From Cyanobacteriota bacterium (GTDB taxonomy: Bacteria > Cyanobacteriota > Cyanobacteriia > PCC-6307 > Cyanobiaceae), in NCBI GenBank assembly GCA_026389315.1, contig JAPLIC010000034.1, positions 1 to 46,597 of the forward strand: a DNA stretch of 46,597 bases. The letters run 5' to 3'. The position numbers and the translations under genes were made by a program. Below are positions 9,472-17,577 of the stretch, one piece after another (the stretch's first letter is position 1; each line of letters begins with the position of its first letter). The notes beneath the pieces were generated by a model, which was not told where the DNA came from, searched no databases, and saw nothing but the letters and a program-made list of their open reading frames with translations.

Positions 9472-11307
9472 ATGGAAAGGATTGTTTCAAGTGCATCCAT
9501 GCAAACATTAGCCAACCAGCTGTTCGAGAAGGAGGCGGAATTTAGAAAGGAGACAATTTATTTTATCGTGATCGATCGTTTCTTTAATGGCAACAGAGCC
9601 AATGACGGGATCAGCAAGCAGGGACTCCACGACCCGAGTCTCACCCATTGGGGACACTATTGGGGTGGCGATCTCGAAGGCATCATCGAGAAGGCCGACT
9701 ATCTCAAGCAGCTTGGCATCACAGCCGTTTGGCTCTCTCCACTGTTTGAGCAGGTCGATGACATTGAGGATGGCCATGGTCCCATGCACGGCTACTGGAC
9801 CAAAGACTTCAAGCGCGTTAATCCCCATTTTGTCAAGGAGGGTGAATCGACCTCACTGAAAGCCTGCGTCACCCTGCGCAGAATGATCGAGGCCCTGCAT
9901 GAACGGGGCATCAAGATCGTCTTGGATATCGTCTGCAACCATAGCTCCCCTCAGCTGCATGGCAGCAAGGGAGTTGTTATGGATGATGGCATTCCGCTTG
10001 CCGACTTTCATAATGACAGCAATGCCTTTTATCATCACTTTCCTGATATAACTGATTGGGATGACGAGTTCCAGTTAATTCATCATGAAATGCTCGAACT
10101 TGCCACTTTCAACGAGAAAAATATCAATTTCAGGCGATACATAAAAAGCGCCATCAAGGCCTGGCTGGATCTTGGCTTCGATGCCTTGCGCATCGATACC
10201 CTCAAACACATGCCGGTATGGTTCTGGCAGGAATTCGTGGCGGATATTCAGGCCAGCAAGCCCGACACGTTCCTGTTCGGGGAGTATGGCTTCGGTTCGC
10301 CCTGGGATGGGCGTTATCTGCACTATGCCAACGACTCGGGAGTGTCGGTGCTCGACTTCGCTCTTGCCGGGGCGATCCGCTCTGCCTTCAGCGGCCATGA
10401 GCCAGGTGGCTTCCACCTGATCGAAAGGGTGTTGGTGATGGATCCGGTGTATCGGCGCTCCACCACCCTGGTGACCTTCATCGAGAACCACGACATGCCC
10501 CGCTTTCTCTCCATCTGCTCCAGCCACGGGGATCTGGAGCTGGCCACGGTGCTGCTGCTAACGCTGCGCGGCATTCCCTGCCTTTTCTATGGAACCGAGC
10601 AGTATCTGGTGAACGATACCGATGGCGGCAATGATCCCTACAACCGCCCGATGATGGAGTCGTGGGAAACGGGCTCAAAACTATCGGAGATCATCCGCCG
10701 TCTGGCCCTGCTGCGCAAAATCAATCGCGCCCTTGCCTACGGGCGTCACGGCCAGAAGTACATCTCGGAATCGATCTATGCCTACACCCGCCACTATCGC
10801 GACAACCGGGTGTTCGTGGTCGTCAACAAGGGTGAATCCGCTTGCTGCGCTATTGAAAACACTGGGCTTCCCGAAGGGCCCCACAGTTGCCTGCTCACGG
10901 GCGAAAGCTTCGTGGTGGCTGAAGGGGCGATCCGGACACTCTTCATTCCAGCCAAGGGCGCTGTTGTCCTGGCGGTACAGGGAGAACCATTAAGGGCTAC
11001 CACGGTGGTCAAGTTTCAAATTAATGACTATGTCACCCGTCCCGGCGAAGTGATCGCCGTCTGCGGTGATGCCCCTGAACTAGGGGCCTGGGATGTGGAC
11101 CGGTGCCCCCATCTGGAATTCATCAACGGGGACGTCTGGTTTGCCGAAGTGGGTTTTGATGAATCGGCGGGAAAGCCGATTCGCTTCAAGTTCGTGGTGC
11201 TGCGCTCTGAGGATCAGGAGCCCGTTTACGAGAATCTGGTCTGCCGCACCTTCCTGCTGCCCAGCGGCGGCTCGGTGAAGCTGGATCTCGACTGGGACCG
11301 CCAGTAG
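9472..11307 (+). CDS. Alpha-amylase family (GH13) glucanohydrolase with C-terminal CBM20
   Basis: A GH13 enzyme acting on alpha-1,4-glucans (starch/glycogen). The barrel starts ETIYFIVIDRFFNG and has region I IVLDIVCNHSS, nucleophile block GFDALRIDTLKHMP (Asp), acid/base block FLFGEYGFGS (Glu) and transition-state Asp in FIENHDMPRF. After the barrel come a C-domain and, in the last 100 residues, a starch-binding CBM20 (VKFQINDYVTRPGEVIAVCG, ELGAWD, W-F-A-E-V, IRFKFVV). No signal peptide is visible, so it probably acts inside the cell on glycogen. Start is uncertain: TTG 9451, ATG 9472 and ATG 9499 are all in frame and none has a clear ribosome site; ATG 9472 is used. Hydrolase versus glucanotransferase activity cannot be told from sequence. 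Confidence 0.92.
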   Translation: MERIVSSASMQTLANQLFEKEAEFRKETIYFIVIDRFFNGNRANDGISKQGLHDPSLTHWGHYWGGDLEGIIEKADYLKQLGITAVWLSPLFEQVDDIEDGHGPMHGYWTKDFKRVNPHFVKEGESTSLKACVTLRRMIEALHERGIKIVLDIVCNHSSPQLHGSKGVVMDDGIPLADFHNDSNAFYHHFPDITDWDDEFQLIHHEMLELATFNEKNINFRRYIKSAIKAWLDLGFDALRIDTLKHMPVWFWQEFVADIQASKPDTFLFGEYGFGSPWDGRYLHYANDSGVSVLDFALAGAIRSAFSGHEPGGFHLIERVLVMDPVYRRSTTLVTFIENHDMPRFLSICSSHGDLELATVLLLTLRGIPCLFYGTEQYLVNDTDGGNDPYNRPMMESWETGSKLSEIIRRLALLRKINRALAYGRHGQKYISESIYAYTRHYRDNRVFVVVNKGESACCAIENTGLPEGPHSCLLTGESFVVAEGAIRTLFIPAKGAVVLAVQGEPLRATTVVKFQINDYVTRPGEVIAVCGDAPELGAWDVDRCPHLEFINGDVWFAEVGFDESAGKPIRFKFVVLRSEDQEPVYENLVCRTFLLPSGGSVKLDLDWDRQ

Positions 11308-11326
11308 GGCGGCCGGCCCTGGGGAA

Positions 11327-11926
11327 TCAGGCTGATGCAACCAGGGGAGCGTTCCAGCACTTCACGGCCGGAATGCCACGGTAATAGGAAAGGATGGTGA
11401 GGGTGGAGGTATCGAGCAGGAAATGGGCTCCGTGGCTGGGCGATAGCCCGATCCAGCGGGCCACGAACACCCGGAACACGTGGCCATGGGCGAACAGGGC
11501 CACCCTGCCGCCGTTCTGCCGCACCCGACGGATGACGCGATCCACCCGTTCCCCCACCTCGGCGGGGCTTTCACCGTCTGGACAGCCATCGCGAAACACC
11601 AACCAACCGGGGTGCTGCCCGTGGATTGCCGCAGGGGTGAGTCCTTCGTAGCTGCCGTAATTCCACTCGGCCAGATCAGGATCGATGCTGGCTTGACCGC
11701 CCAGACCGGCCAGTTCGCAGGTGCGGCGGGCCCGCTGCAGGGGGCTGCACAGCACCAGGGAAAAGTCGCGGTCCGCCAACACCGGCGCGAGCAGACGGGC
11801 AACCGCTTCGCCATGGTCGGTGAGGGGGATATCGGTGCTGCCGGTGTGCTGACCCGAGAGACTCCATTCCGTCTCGCCGTGGCGTATCAGAAACACGTCA
11901 CCTGGGGGTTGTTGGCCGTTCTGCAT
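11327..11926 (-). CDS. Histidine phosphatase family protein (phosphoglycerate-mutase-like)
   Basis: A 199-residue protein with the histidine-phosphatase core. The catalytic block is FLIRHGETEWSLSGQHTG near the N-terminus (phospho-His), then LCSPLQRARRTCELAG, EWNYGSYEGLT, and the second catalytic His in VALFAHGHVFRVFVARWIG. Substrates vary widely in this superfamily (sugar phosphates, phosphoglycerate, others). Its position between an amylase and glycogen phosphorylase, in the orientation of glgP, suggests a sugar-phosphate substrate, which is inference. The spacing to glgP is about 50 bases, so co-transcription downstream of glgP is likely. Confidence 0.85.
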   Translation of the reverse strand: MQNGQQPPGDVFLIRHGETEWSLSGQHTGSTDIPLTDHGEAVARLLAPVLADRDFSLVLCSPLQRARRTCELAGLGGQASIDPDLAEWNYGSYEGLTPAAIHGQHPGWLVFRDGCPDGESPAEVGERVDRVIRRVRQNGGRVALFAHGHVFRVFVARWIGLSPSHGAHFLLDTSTLTILSYYRGIPAVKCWNAPLVASA

Positions 11927-11977
11927 TGTGGTTGCCTATTTGGGAGATACTGGTTGGGAGGTACTGGAGATGGGCGT

Positions 11978-14500
11978 TCAAACGGCGCCACTGGTCATCG
12001 AGGGAGTTAGGGGATGGACATTCCAGATGGAGCTGGCGTAGTCCCGGATGGCGCGGTCGGAGGAGAAATAGCCGCTGCGCGCGGTGTTGAGCAGGGACAT
12101 CGTCGTCCAGCGCCGGCGATCGAGCCAGATTTCGTCGACCCGGCCCTGGGCCTGCATGTACTCGTCGAAATCGGCCAGCACAAAGAAAGGATCCTGGCCC
12201 CGCAGTTGGTCCAGCAGGGGCCGGAACAGATCCCGATCGCCGCCGCTGAAGTGACCCCGTTCGATCAAGGCGAAGGCCTCCTGCAGGGCGGGAAGGCGCT
12301 CCAGCCATTCCCAGGGACGGTACTGGCCGCGGAGCTGGCGGATCTCCTCGACTGTTTGGCCAAAGAGAAAGAAGTTGTCGGCCCCAACCTGCTGGCGGAT
12401 CTCCACATTCGCGCCATCCAGGGTGCCGATGGTTAGGGCCCCATTCATGCTGAACTTCATGTTGCCGGTGCCGGAGGCCTCAAGGCCAGCCGTGGAGATC
12501 TGCTCGGAGAGATCGGCGGCAGGATAGACTTTCTCGCCAACTTTGACATTGTAATCCGGCAAGAAGATCACCTTAAGCAGACCTTTGCAATCCGGGTCGC
12601 TATTGATGACCTCGGCGATCCCATTGATGAAGCGGATGATCAGCTTGGCCATGTAATAGCCGGGGGCGGCTTTGCCGCCGAAAATGACGCTGCGGGGCAC
12701 CATACCTGTAGTGTTGCCTTGCTTGATGCGCAGATACTGGACGACGAGATGCAGCGCATTGAGGTGCTGACGCTTGTACTCGTGGATGCGTTTCACCTGC
12801 ACGTCAAAGAGGCTGGTGGGATCCACCAACTGCTCGGTGCGATCGGCGATGAGGGCGGCCAGCCGGCGCTTGGCCTCGAGCTTGCTGGCCTCCCAGCGGG
12901 CCAGGAAGGCCGGGTCGGCCTGGAGGGCTTCAAGCCGCAGCCACTCCTCCTCCCGGGCGGGCCAGTCCGGGCCGATCGTCTCCAGCAATAATTCGTTCAG
13001 CGCGGGGTTGGCCAGGGCCACCCAGCGGCGGGGTGTGACGCCGTTGGTGACATTGGTGAACCGCTCCGGCTGCAGCCGGGCGAAATCGGCCAGCAGATCC
13101 GTCCGGACCAGATCACTGTGCAGAGCCGCCACCCCATTGACGTGATGGGCGGCGACGGTGGCGAGGTGGGCCATGCGGACGGCCTTGCCGCCCTGTTCGG
13201 CAATAATCGAGACCCGGGCCAGCAGCTCGTCATCGCCGGGGAACCGAATCCGCACCTGTTGCAGGAAGCGGGCATTGATCTCATAGATCAATTCGAGATG
13301 GCGTGGCAGCAGGGAGGCGAACAGGCCCAGATCCCAGGTCTCGAGCGCTTCAGGGAGCAAGGTGTGATTGGTGTAGGCAATCGAGCGGCAGGTGATGTCC
13401 CAGGCCTGATCCCATTCGAGATGGTGCTCGTCCACCAGAAGCCGCATCAGTTCGGCCACGGCGATCGCGGGATGGGTGTCATTGAGCTGCACCGCCCAGT
13501 GGTCCGCAAACCCCTCAACAGCGATGTCTCGATTGCGCAGATTGCGCAGCATGTCCTGCAGCGAGCAGCTCACGAAGAAGAATTGCTGCATCAACCGCAG
13601 CCTGCGGCCGGCATCGTTGCCGTCATTTGGGTAGAGCACCTTGGAGAGGGTCTCACTGATCACCTTCTGCTCCACGGCGCCATAGAAATCGCCGCTGTTG
13701 AAGGCATGAAAATCGAAGGCCTCGGCCGCCTCCGCCTTCCACAACCGCAGCCGGTTGCAGGTATGAACGCGATAGCCGAGCACCAGCACGTCATAGGGGA
13801 TGCCGATGGCCTGATCGGAGGGAATCCAACGCACCCGGTGGTGGCCTTGGTCGTCGTGCCATACCTCCGTGTGGCCCCCGAAGCCGACGCGGCAGCCCAT
13901 GGACGGCTGCACCAGCTCCCAAGGCCAGCCGCCCTTGAGCCACTTGTCGGTGATCTCCACCTGCCAGCCGTCCCGGATGGCCTGGTCGAAGATGCCGAAC
14001 TCGTAGCGGATGCCGTAACCGGTGGCCGGGATCTCAAGAGTGGCAAGGGATTCGAGGAAGCAAGCGGCCAGACGGCCGAGGCCGCCGTTGCCCAGTCCCG
14101 GCTCCTCCTCAAGGTCCAGGAGCGGCTCGATATCATTGATGCCGAAGCGCTGCAGGGCTGCGGCAGCCTCCGCCTGGATGCCGAGCATCAACAGGTTGTT
14201 GCCCAGCTGGGGGCCGATGAGGAATTCCGCCGAGAGGTAGGCCACCGACCGAGGCTTGTGCTGCGCCCAGAGCGCATCCTGGGAGGCCAGCTGGCGGCTC
14301 ATCAGCCGATCCCTCACGGCATAACTGAGCGCCAGGTAAAAATCGTGGGGGCTGGCGTTGTCCACCCGGCGACCGAGGGTAAAGAAGAGGTGCTCGGTGA
14401 TGCCCTCGAATAGATCGTTGGCAGCGAGGCCGGTCCGCTGCAGGTCCCCAGAGCTGGCGGGGCGTGACAGGTCGGGGGCGTCGGTGAAGGTGCTGCTCAT
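11978..14500 (-). CDS. glgP: Glycogen phosphorylase
   Basis: A GT35 alpha-glucan phosphorylase of about 840 residues that releases glucose-1-phosphate from glycogen using pyridoxal phosphate. Family blocks include VAYLSAEFLIGPQLGNNL, GLGNGGLGRLAACFLES, QLNDTHPAIAVAELMRL, NHTLLPEALETW, VTNGVTPRRW, KRIHEYKRQHLN, FGGKAAPGYYMAKLII and the PLP signature EASGTGNMKFSMNGALTIG, TLDGANVEI. The frame is open to 14671, but the first 57 codons do not resemble the family. The ATG at 14500 (MSSTFTDAPDLSRPASSGDL) gives the normal length and is chosen. It is the entry point to sugar phosphates for the phosphoketolase route encoded nearby. Confidence 0.95.
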   Translation of the reverse strand: MSSTFTDAPDLSRPASSGDLQRTGLAANDLFEGITEHLFFTLGRRVDNASPHDFYLALSYAVRDRLMSRQLASQDALWAQHKPRSVAYLSAEFLIGPQLGNNLLMLGIQAEAAAALQRFGINDIEPLLDLEEEPGLGNGGLGRLAACFLESLATLEIPATGYGIRYEFGIFDQAIRDGWQVEITDKWLKGGWPWELVQPSMGCRVGFGGHTEVWHDDQGHHRVRWIPSDQAIGIPYDVLVLGYRVHTCNRLRLWKAEAAEAFDFHAFNSGDFYGAVEQKVISETLSKVLYPNDGNDAGRRLRLMQQFFFVSCSLQDMLRNLRNRDIAVEGFADHWAVQLNDTHPAIAVAELMRLLVDEHHLEWDQAWDITCRSIAYTNHTLLPEALETWDLGLFASLLPRHLELIYEINARFLQQVRIRFPGDDELLARVSIIAEQGGKAVRMAHLATVAAHHVNGVAALHSDLVRTDLLADFARLQPERFTNVTNGVTPRRWVALANPALNELLLETIGPDWPAREEEWLRLEALQADPAFLARWEASKLEAKRRLAALIADRTEQLVDPTSLFDVQVKRIHEYKRQHLNALHLVVQYLRIKQGNTTGMVPRSVIFGGKAAPGYYMAKLIIRFINGIAEVINSDPDCKGLLKVIFLPDYNVKVGEKVYPAADLSEQISTAGLEASGTGNMKFSMNGALTIGTLDGANVEIRQQVGADNFFLFGQTVEEIRQLRGQYRPWEWLERLPALQEAFALIERGHFSGGDRDLFRPLLDQLRGQDPFFVLADFDEYMQAQGRVDEIWLDRRRWTTMSLLNTARSGYFSSDRAIRDYASSIWNVHPLTPSMTSGAV

Positions 14501-14786
14501 GGCCTTGGTCCGGAGGCTGGCACCAATCTGCTCTGCCTGGGTTAAGGGAAACGCCACCTGCTCGCCATCTTGGTGCAGACAACCCCCGGTTGACCCAGGA
14601 TTCGCCAGGTCACTGATCCCATCCCATCCACGGTTGCCTTGAGCAAAACAGGCGGCTACGAGCAACTTCATAGCCCTTCAAGCCGCAGCGCCAGCCCCAG
14701 CCAGCATCGATCTGCCTCCCCGGCTGCGTCGACGTCACCGCAGCGAGCATCGGACACAGACGACAAAAACCCCGAACCCCTGCTAT

Positions 14787-15089
14787 GTGTGGTCGCCCGC
14801 AAAAGTCGCCGTGGTGCCACTCAACATCTCCCGGCTGCAGCCCTGTCGCCTCGCGGCGATCGGGGACTGGCCGTGGCTCGATCAGGAGGTGCTCCGCACC
14901 AGCTGCAGCCATCAGGTCTGCATGACCTGCCATTTCTTCCGCCACCACCCGGGGGCCAACGGCATTGCGCAGCTCACCTGCCATCTGCATCAAGCCCTGA
15001 TCGCCGATGGCGAGCACCTCACCCGCAGCTGCAGCGGTTGGACGGCGAACCGGCACCGCCTGCGGGACTGGCAGCCTGAGGTGGCGTGA
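14787..15089 (+). CDS. Small Cys/His-rich conserved cyanobacterial protein
   Basis: A 100-residue protein whose second half has a metal-site-like pattern: CSHQVCMTCHFFRHHPG, then LTCHLHQALIADGEHLTRSC and S-G-W. The spacing C-x4-C-x2-C...C-x-x-H...C resembles a short family I recall from marine and freshwater Synechococcus (C-R-x-C-x-F ... C-H-x-H-Q-G-L-x-x-x-G-D-H-L-x-x-x-C-x-G-W). The function is unknown; a small zinc- or Fe-S-binding protein is possible. It is divergent from glgP. The first 30 residues are poorly conserved, so the start could be later than ATG 14787. Confidence 0.6.
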   Translation: MWSPAKVAVVPLNISRLQPCRLAAIGDWPWLDQEVLRTSCSHQVCMTCHFFRHHPGANGIAQLTCHLHQALIADGEHLTRSCSGWTANRHRLRDWQPEVA

Positions 15090-15273
15090 CCATGCCTGTA
15101 GGGAGAGAGCTGGCAGAAGCGCATGGCTCTTTACACCACGTTGGCGCGAAGGCCCGCCAGGCTTATTCTGGGGCAACCGGGCCATCCGCCTCAATGTAAA
15201 CACAATTTCAAAGAGCGCTCCGTGCCGCCCAGCTTCCGCTGGCCCCTTCCCTTCAGCCCGCTACCATTTCGAT

Positions 15274-15666
15274 ATGAACATCAACGAAAATCTTGAGCTG
15301 AATACCATCGCGGCGCTTGCCGGCAAGCGTGATCTCAGCCGGGTGAAGCAAGGCGACATTATTTTTAGAATGGGAGAGCCTGGAGGCAAGCTTTACAGTG
15401 TAGTATCAGGAGAAGTGCAGCTCAATTGGGGTGATGATGGCGTAGAAACAATCGGACCAGGTAGCTCCTTTGGAATTGGTGCCCTGGTGGATCCAGAGCA
15501 TCGCCGGTTCGGCACTGCCGTGGCCCTATGCAACAGTGAGTTACTGGAGATGAACCGCGAAGAATTCCTGTTTGCCCTGCAGGAATTGCCGATGTTTAGT
15601 CTGGAGATGCTGCATGACCTGGAGCAGCGTCTGCAGAAGATCAAAATGCAAATGGGTGGTCGTTGA
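15274..15666 (+). CDS. Single-domain cyclic-nucleotide-binding (Crp-like) protein
   Basis: A 130-residue protein made only of a cNMP-binding beta-barrel: VKQGDIIFRMGEPGGKLYSV, VSGEVQLNWGDDGVETIGPG, SSFGIGALVDPEHRRFGTAV, ELLEMNREEFLFALQELP, ending in a helix. There is no C-terminal HTH, so it is not a full Crp/NtcA regulator. The phosphate-binding cassette of true cAMP receptors (F-G-E-x-A-L-x(n)-R-A) is only partly kept (FGIGALVD, RRFGTAV). An open frame runs further upstream, but ATG 15274 (MNINENLELNTIAAL) starts the recognisable domain. A role as a signalling adaptor is inference. Confidence 0.8.
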   Translation: MNINENLELNTIAALAGKRDLSRVKQGDIIFRMGEPGGKLYSVVSGEVQLNWGDDGVETIGPGSSFGIGALVDPEHRRFGTAVALCNSELLEMNREEFLFALQELPMFSLEMLHDLEQRLQKIKMQMGGR

Positions 15667-15803
15667 TCATGGAGTCAGGTCCTTGGATCAAGGCTGATGT
15701 GGTCAAGAACCATGACAAAGCCAACAAATGGCCCTTGATCCATCAATTATTCTTGATCGGTTGATTTTCCCTTCCTTCCCTCCCTGTCCTTGAGCCTATT
15801 GCC

Positions 15804-16877
15804 ATGGCATCGTCCTGTCTGCCTAAGCTCTCGTTTCTCTCGATTCAGATCGCGGCGGCGTTCACCGCCGTCCTGGCCACTTCGCCACTGGTCCACGCCC
15901 AATCCCTTGCCCAAGGCGCTGGCAGCAATACTTCCACCATCAGAATCGGTGGCTCCAGCACGGTGTTCCCGATCATGGTGGAGGCGATCAGAGCGTTCCG
16001 CGAAGCAGGAAACAGCACAAAAATCGAACTCAAGGAGACAGGGACGAGCGACGGATTCAGACGGTTCTGTGCCGGCCAACTGGAGATCGCCAATGCCTCG
16101 CGGCCGATCAACAGCAAGGAACTCAAAGCCTGCTCAAGCAAGCGAATCAATTTCATCGAGCTGCCGATTGCATTCGATGCTCTCACCATCGTGGTGCATC
16201 CATCCAACACCTGGGCCAAGCAGATCAGCACCAATGAACTGGCCCGGCTCTGGGGGCGCCAGGCCGAGGGAAAGATCGACCGGTGGAATGAAGTAAACCT
16301 CGACTGGCCTGATCGTCCCATCAAGCTGTGCGGCCCTGGCAAGGACTCAGGCACCTACGATTATTTCAACAAAGCCATCAATGGCAACGCTGAAAATACG
16401 AGACGAGATTACGCCTCCAGCGAAGACGATAATGTCATTGTCAGATGCGTGGCACAAAATCCCAATGCCCTCGGCTATTTTGGCCTCAGCTATTACAAGG
16501 CCAATCAAGACAAGCTGAGGGCTCTTGGGATTGTCACGTCATCAGGCACCGTGATTCCATCGGTTGCCAGTGTCCAGTCAGGTCGCTATCAGCCATTTTC
16601 TCGGCCACTATTTATATACATCAATGACAAGGCCCTCGCCAGCAGGCCTGATTTGCAAAAGTTCACCACATTTACTGTTCGTAATGGCTTACGATTTGTT
16701 GGCAAGGCAGGAGACATTCCCCTGCCGGCCAGCACCTACCAACTGGTAGAATCAAAGCTATACAAGCGAATCACAGGAAGCGCATTCTCTGGTGATCTAC
16801 CGGTGGGCCTCAGCATCGGCGAAGCACTAAGACGAAGTTTTGATGCCAACAAGCAGCCTCAATTCCGCTCGTTTTGA
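15804..16877 (+). CDS. pstS: Phosphate-binding periplasmic protein, PstS/SphX-like
   Basis: A 357-residue secreted substrate-binding protein of the PstS family, which delivers phosphate to the Pst ABC importer. An N-terminal signal peptide (SFLSIQIAAAFTAVLATSPL, cleavage likely after VHA) is followed by IRIGGSSTVFPIMVEAIRAF, the phosphate-loop block, ETGTSDGFRRFCAG, IANASRPINSKELKAC, FDALTIVVHPSNTWA, and GKDSGTYDYFNKAING (second phosphate-contact block). No pstCAB genes are adjacent, so it is an orphan binding protein like cyanobacterial SphX. The 137-base upstream gap has no strong hairpin. The nearby nuclease/nucleotidase fits a phosphate-starvation set. Confidence 0.9.
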   Translation: MASSCLPKLSFLSIQIAAAFTAVLATSPLVHAQSLAQGAGSNTSTIRIGGSSTVFPIMVEAIRAFREAGNSTKIELKETGTSDGFRRFCAGQLEIANASRPINSKELKACSSKRINFIELPIAFDALTIVVHPSNTWAKQISTNELARLWGRQAEGKIDRWNEVNLDWPDRPIKLCGPGKDSGTYDYFNKAINGNAENTRRDYASSEDDNVIVRCVAQNPNALGYFGLSYYKANQDKLRALGIVTSSGTVIPSVASVQSGRYQPFSRPLFIYINDKALASRPDLQKFTTFTVRNGLRFVGKAGDIPLPASTYQLVESKLYKRITGSAFSGDLPVGLSIGEALRRSFDANKQPQFRSF

Positions 16878-16974
16878 GTCGCTATTTCCCACTAAAGCTA
16901 GCCATTCGATTAGCCTTTCGCTCAGCAATGAAAATGGATGTGACCCAAAGGCTCTGATCCCACCTGGATCCGCT

Positions 16975-17493
16975 TCACCGCTGCGATGCACCGATCCGCT
17001 TCCGGAGCTGCCTGGACCAGCCAAAGGCCGCCGTGGCACCGAAGAGGGGCAGGGGAGCGGGAACGGATATGGGTGCTGCATGAAAGGGTGTGACGATTGC
17101 GTACTTCACATCGGTGTTATTAGCAATCGTTTCTACGCTCTGACTGGAAGGACTGGTGAGGTTCTGGGAAATTCCCAAGATGTCAGTGCCCGAAAGTTCG
17201 TAGGCGAAGACAGGGCCATATCCAACGCTAGGACCTGAGCCGAGCAGATCGTAAACCTGTTGGGAAAATTCAGCAGCCAAGTCTCCGGTAACGTCGCCCC
17301 ACCAGGGCATCTGGCCGGCGGGAGGGACCTGGAAGAGGGATTCGTTGCCGAGGTACTTGCCGATGAAGACGTTCACATCGTAGGAAGTGGAGCCGACCGT
17401 CACCGTTACGGCAGAAGCGGGCGCCACGGAAAGAAGTGGCAGAACCACAGTGGCCGAGACCACAAGCAAACCAGCACAAAGTCGAGTTTTCAT
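16975..17493 (-). CDS. Secreted protein with PEP-CTERM-like sorting signal
   Basis: A 172-residue exported protein. It has a signal peptide (KTRLCAGLLVVSATVVLPLL, cleavage after ASA), a mid region of unknown function (VTVGSTSYDVNVFIGKYLGN, PPAGQMPWWGDVTGDLAAEF) and a C-terminus with the tripartite exosortase-type tail: V-P-A-P-L-P-L-F-G, a short hydrophobic stretch T-A-A-F-G-W, then basic SRQLRKRI. This form of the tail is familiar from cyanobacterial PEP-CTERM proteins. It points to processing by an exosortase and anchoring at, or release from, the cell surface. No exosortase gene is in the window. It lies 84 bases downstream of the giant nuclease gene in the same orientation. Confidence 0.75.
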   Translation of the reverse strand: MKTRLCAGLLVVSATVVLPLLSVAPASAVTVTVGSTSYDVNVFIGKYLGNESLFQVPPAGQMPWWGDVTGDLAAEFSQQVYDLLGSGPSVGYGPVFAYELSGTDILGISQNLTSPSSQSVETIANNTDVKYAIVTPFHAAPISVPAPLPLFGATAAFGWSRQLRKRIGASQR

Positions 17494-17577
17494 GGCAGAG
17501 ACAGGTAAGAAAATGAAGAAAAAACGTTTGAAGCTGGAGAAGCGTTGATGCAGTCTATAGACAATATCGAAGAGACA

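Noticed and set aside
15734..15758. CTTGATC repeated at 18-base spacing upstream of pstS, considered as a Pho box
   Set aside because: The repeats do not match the known YTTAACCT-type unit and the spacing is irregular, so they cannot support a call.
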